DNA from: an uncultured Lacibacter sp.
GTDB lineage: Bacteria; Bacteroidota; Bacteroidia; Chitinophagales; Chitinophagaceae
Assembly (NCBI RefSeq): GCF_946479605.1
Contig: NZ_CAMLGT010000208.1
Location: forward strand, 1 to 6,906
DNA length: 6,906 nucleotides
Reading direction: 5' to 3'
The translations under genes and the position numbers were made by a program. Below the pieces are notes generated by a model, which made no database searches, was not told the DNA's origin, and worked only from the letters and a program-made list of their open reading frames with translations. Within the stretch, counting starts at the first letter, position 1. Each line of letters opens with the position of its first letter. Shown in pieces: positions 5,890 through 6,906 of the stretch.

Positions 5890-6906
5890 TTAATTATACA
5901 GCAACAGCTTGTCAACAATTTCATTCAGTTGTTCTGTATTTTCAAACACATAACTTTCGCCGGCTTCTTTCAGCAGTTTTAAATTTTTCTTCGATACATT
6001 GTCCATATCCGGTGATGCTGTTTTCAAATCGGGTTCAATACGATAGTAATCCGGTTTGTCGGCATTATCCAGGGTGTCCCACATACGCACAAGATGGTAA
6101 TGCACTGTTTCGCTGTTTCCGCTCATCATGATATCGATCAGCACCGGCAACCATTTAATCAATCCTGCATTGCGTAATTGTTCAAACTCATATTTCTTTT
6201 TGCTGCTGCCGGTACCAATGCTGATGAGCAGCATATCCTTTGCTGCAGGTTTGTCGGGCTTTGGTAATTTATATTCGCCGTATAACACACGTTGATCACT
6301 GAAGTTTAAACCTCTTGCTTCGCTGTAAGCACACAAGGCCGGATTGTTTACAAACACGCCGCCATCAATTAAAAACTGCGGCGCTTCACTTAAACTGTAG
6401 ATCATCGCCGGTTCAAAATAAGTAGGAGCAGCGCTGGTGGCTCTTGCTACATTGCGTATTTTAAAATCACGCACTTCGCCGCCGATCTTTCTGGAATTAG
6501 CACTATTGAAGAATGCAGCTCTTCGTTCGTAAAAGTTATATGCTGTAATCACGCAGGGTTTAATCATCTGGCTCAACGATGTATCGCCTAAATAATCCTG
6601 CAACAGTTTTTCAAGATTATCAGCAGGAAAACTTTCGTTCCAGAAACTGAAATTCTTGAACTGCTGCCAGAAGTTTTTATTAAAAATTCTGTTGCCATAT
6701 TGCATGTACAGCTGCACGGCATCGGTAGCTGAAAATTTTGCTTTGCCGGTTTCTTTCTCATCAGGCATTAAATAAATGCTGGTAAGAATGCCACCGGTGC
6801 TGGTGCCGGCAATCATATCGAAGTATTCACCAATTTTTGCATCTTTATTACCGGTTACTGCACGAATGCGTGTTTCAAGATATTCTATAATGGTGCCGGG
6901 AATAAT
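5890..6906 (-). CDS. Patatin-like phospholipase (N-terminus outside window)
   Basis: The visible 338 residues belong to the patatin family of serine lipid acyl hydrolases, which use a Ser-Asp dyad to cleave phospholipids or related esters. The frame runs open to the window edge: before the first internal ATG at 6816 there are 30 more codons reading IIPGTIIEYLETRIRA and then IGEYFD, both typical of the family. The gene therefore starts to the right of 6906, and the oxyanion-hole DGGGxRG motif should lie just outside. Visible motifs are the nucleophile elbow GTSTGG (Ser at visible residue 36), the ATSAAPTYF block (about 156-164), the catalytic aspartate in LIDGG (Asp 181) and LLISIGTG (226-233). 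No membrane segment is seen in the visible part, so a cytoplasmic enzyme is likely. It converges on smc across about 100 bp holding a terminator. Substrate cannot be assigned, and nothing nearby links it to a defence locus. Confidence 0.92.
   Translation of the reverse strand: MIPGTIIEYLETRIRAVTGNKDAKIGEYFDMIAGTSTGGILTSIYLMPDEKETGKAKFSATDAVQLYMQYGNRIFNKNFWQQFKNFSFWNESFPADNLEKLLQDYLGDTSLSQMIKPCVITAYNFYERRAAFFNSANSRKIGGEVRDFKIRNVARATSAAPTYFEPAMIYSLSEAPQFLIDGGVFVNNPALCAYSEARGLNFSDQRVLYGEYKLPKPDKPAAKDMLLISIGTGSSKKKYEFEQLRNAGLIKWLPVLIDIMMSGNSETVHYHLVRMWDTLDNADKPDYYRIEPDLKTASPDMDNVSKKNLKLLKEAGESYVFENTEQLNEIVDKLLLYN

Noticed and set aside
5890..6906. Patatin as a CBASS or other defence effector (CapV-like)
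   Set aside because: No cyclase, sensor or accessory gene is adjacent in the visible region, and patatin-like enzymes are common household genes in this phylum.
1..6906. CRISPR array, tRNA, rRNA or riboswitch
   Set aside because: No regularly spaced direct repeats, cloverleaf-like segment, rRNA signature or known aptamer pattern was found by reading both strands.

Overview
The window looks like chromosomal DNA of a Bacteroidota bacterium, probably from the Chitinophagia/Sphingobacteriia side of the phylum; the family-level guess is inference. Three things support this. The SMC protein has the head-domain wording I associate with this phylum. A near-ideal Bacteroidota promoter (TTTG, 17 bases, TATATTTG) stands just before it. 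The start regions are A-rich and lack Shine-Dalgarno sequences.

Layout from left to right. Bases 1-293 have no convincing gene but are dense in short inverted repeats, including a 7-bp hairpin (265-282) and a separated 9-bp inverted repeat (18-26 / 255-263). Bases 294-1361 (minus) encode an unrecognised, very AT-rich multipass membrane protein that looks foreign beside its neighbours. Bases 1435-2124 (minus, or to 2148 with an earlier start) encode a protein of the spheroidene monooxygenase (CrtA) family. A 120-150 bp divergent intergenic region follows, holding three tandem DnaA-box-like 9-mers and the smc promoter. Bases 2271-5789 (plus) are a complete smc gene for the chromosome-condensation ATPase. 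A strong intrinsic terminator follows at 5833-5866. Bases 5890-6906 (minus) are a patatin-like phospholipase whose N-terminus lies beyond the right edge.

The genes do not form one pathway. smc appears to be a single-gene transcription unit with its own promoter and terminator. The CrtA-like gene is divergent from it and the patatin gene converges on it. The membrane-protein gene shares a strand with the CrtA-like gene, but the sharp change in base composition argues against an old operon.

I do not see a clearly new multi-gene system. The observations most worth checking are the helically phased DnaA-box-like cluster upstream of smc, the structured repeat-rich segment beside the AT-rich orphan gene, and the apparent replacement of the Q-loop glutamine in SMC.
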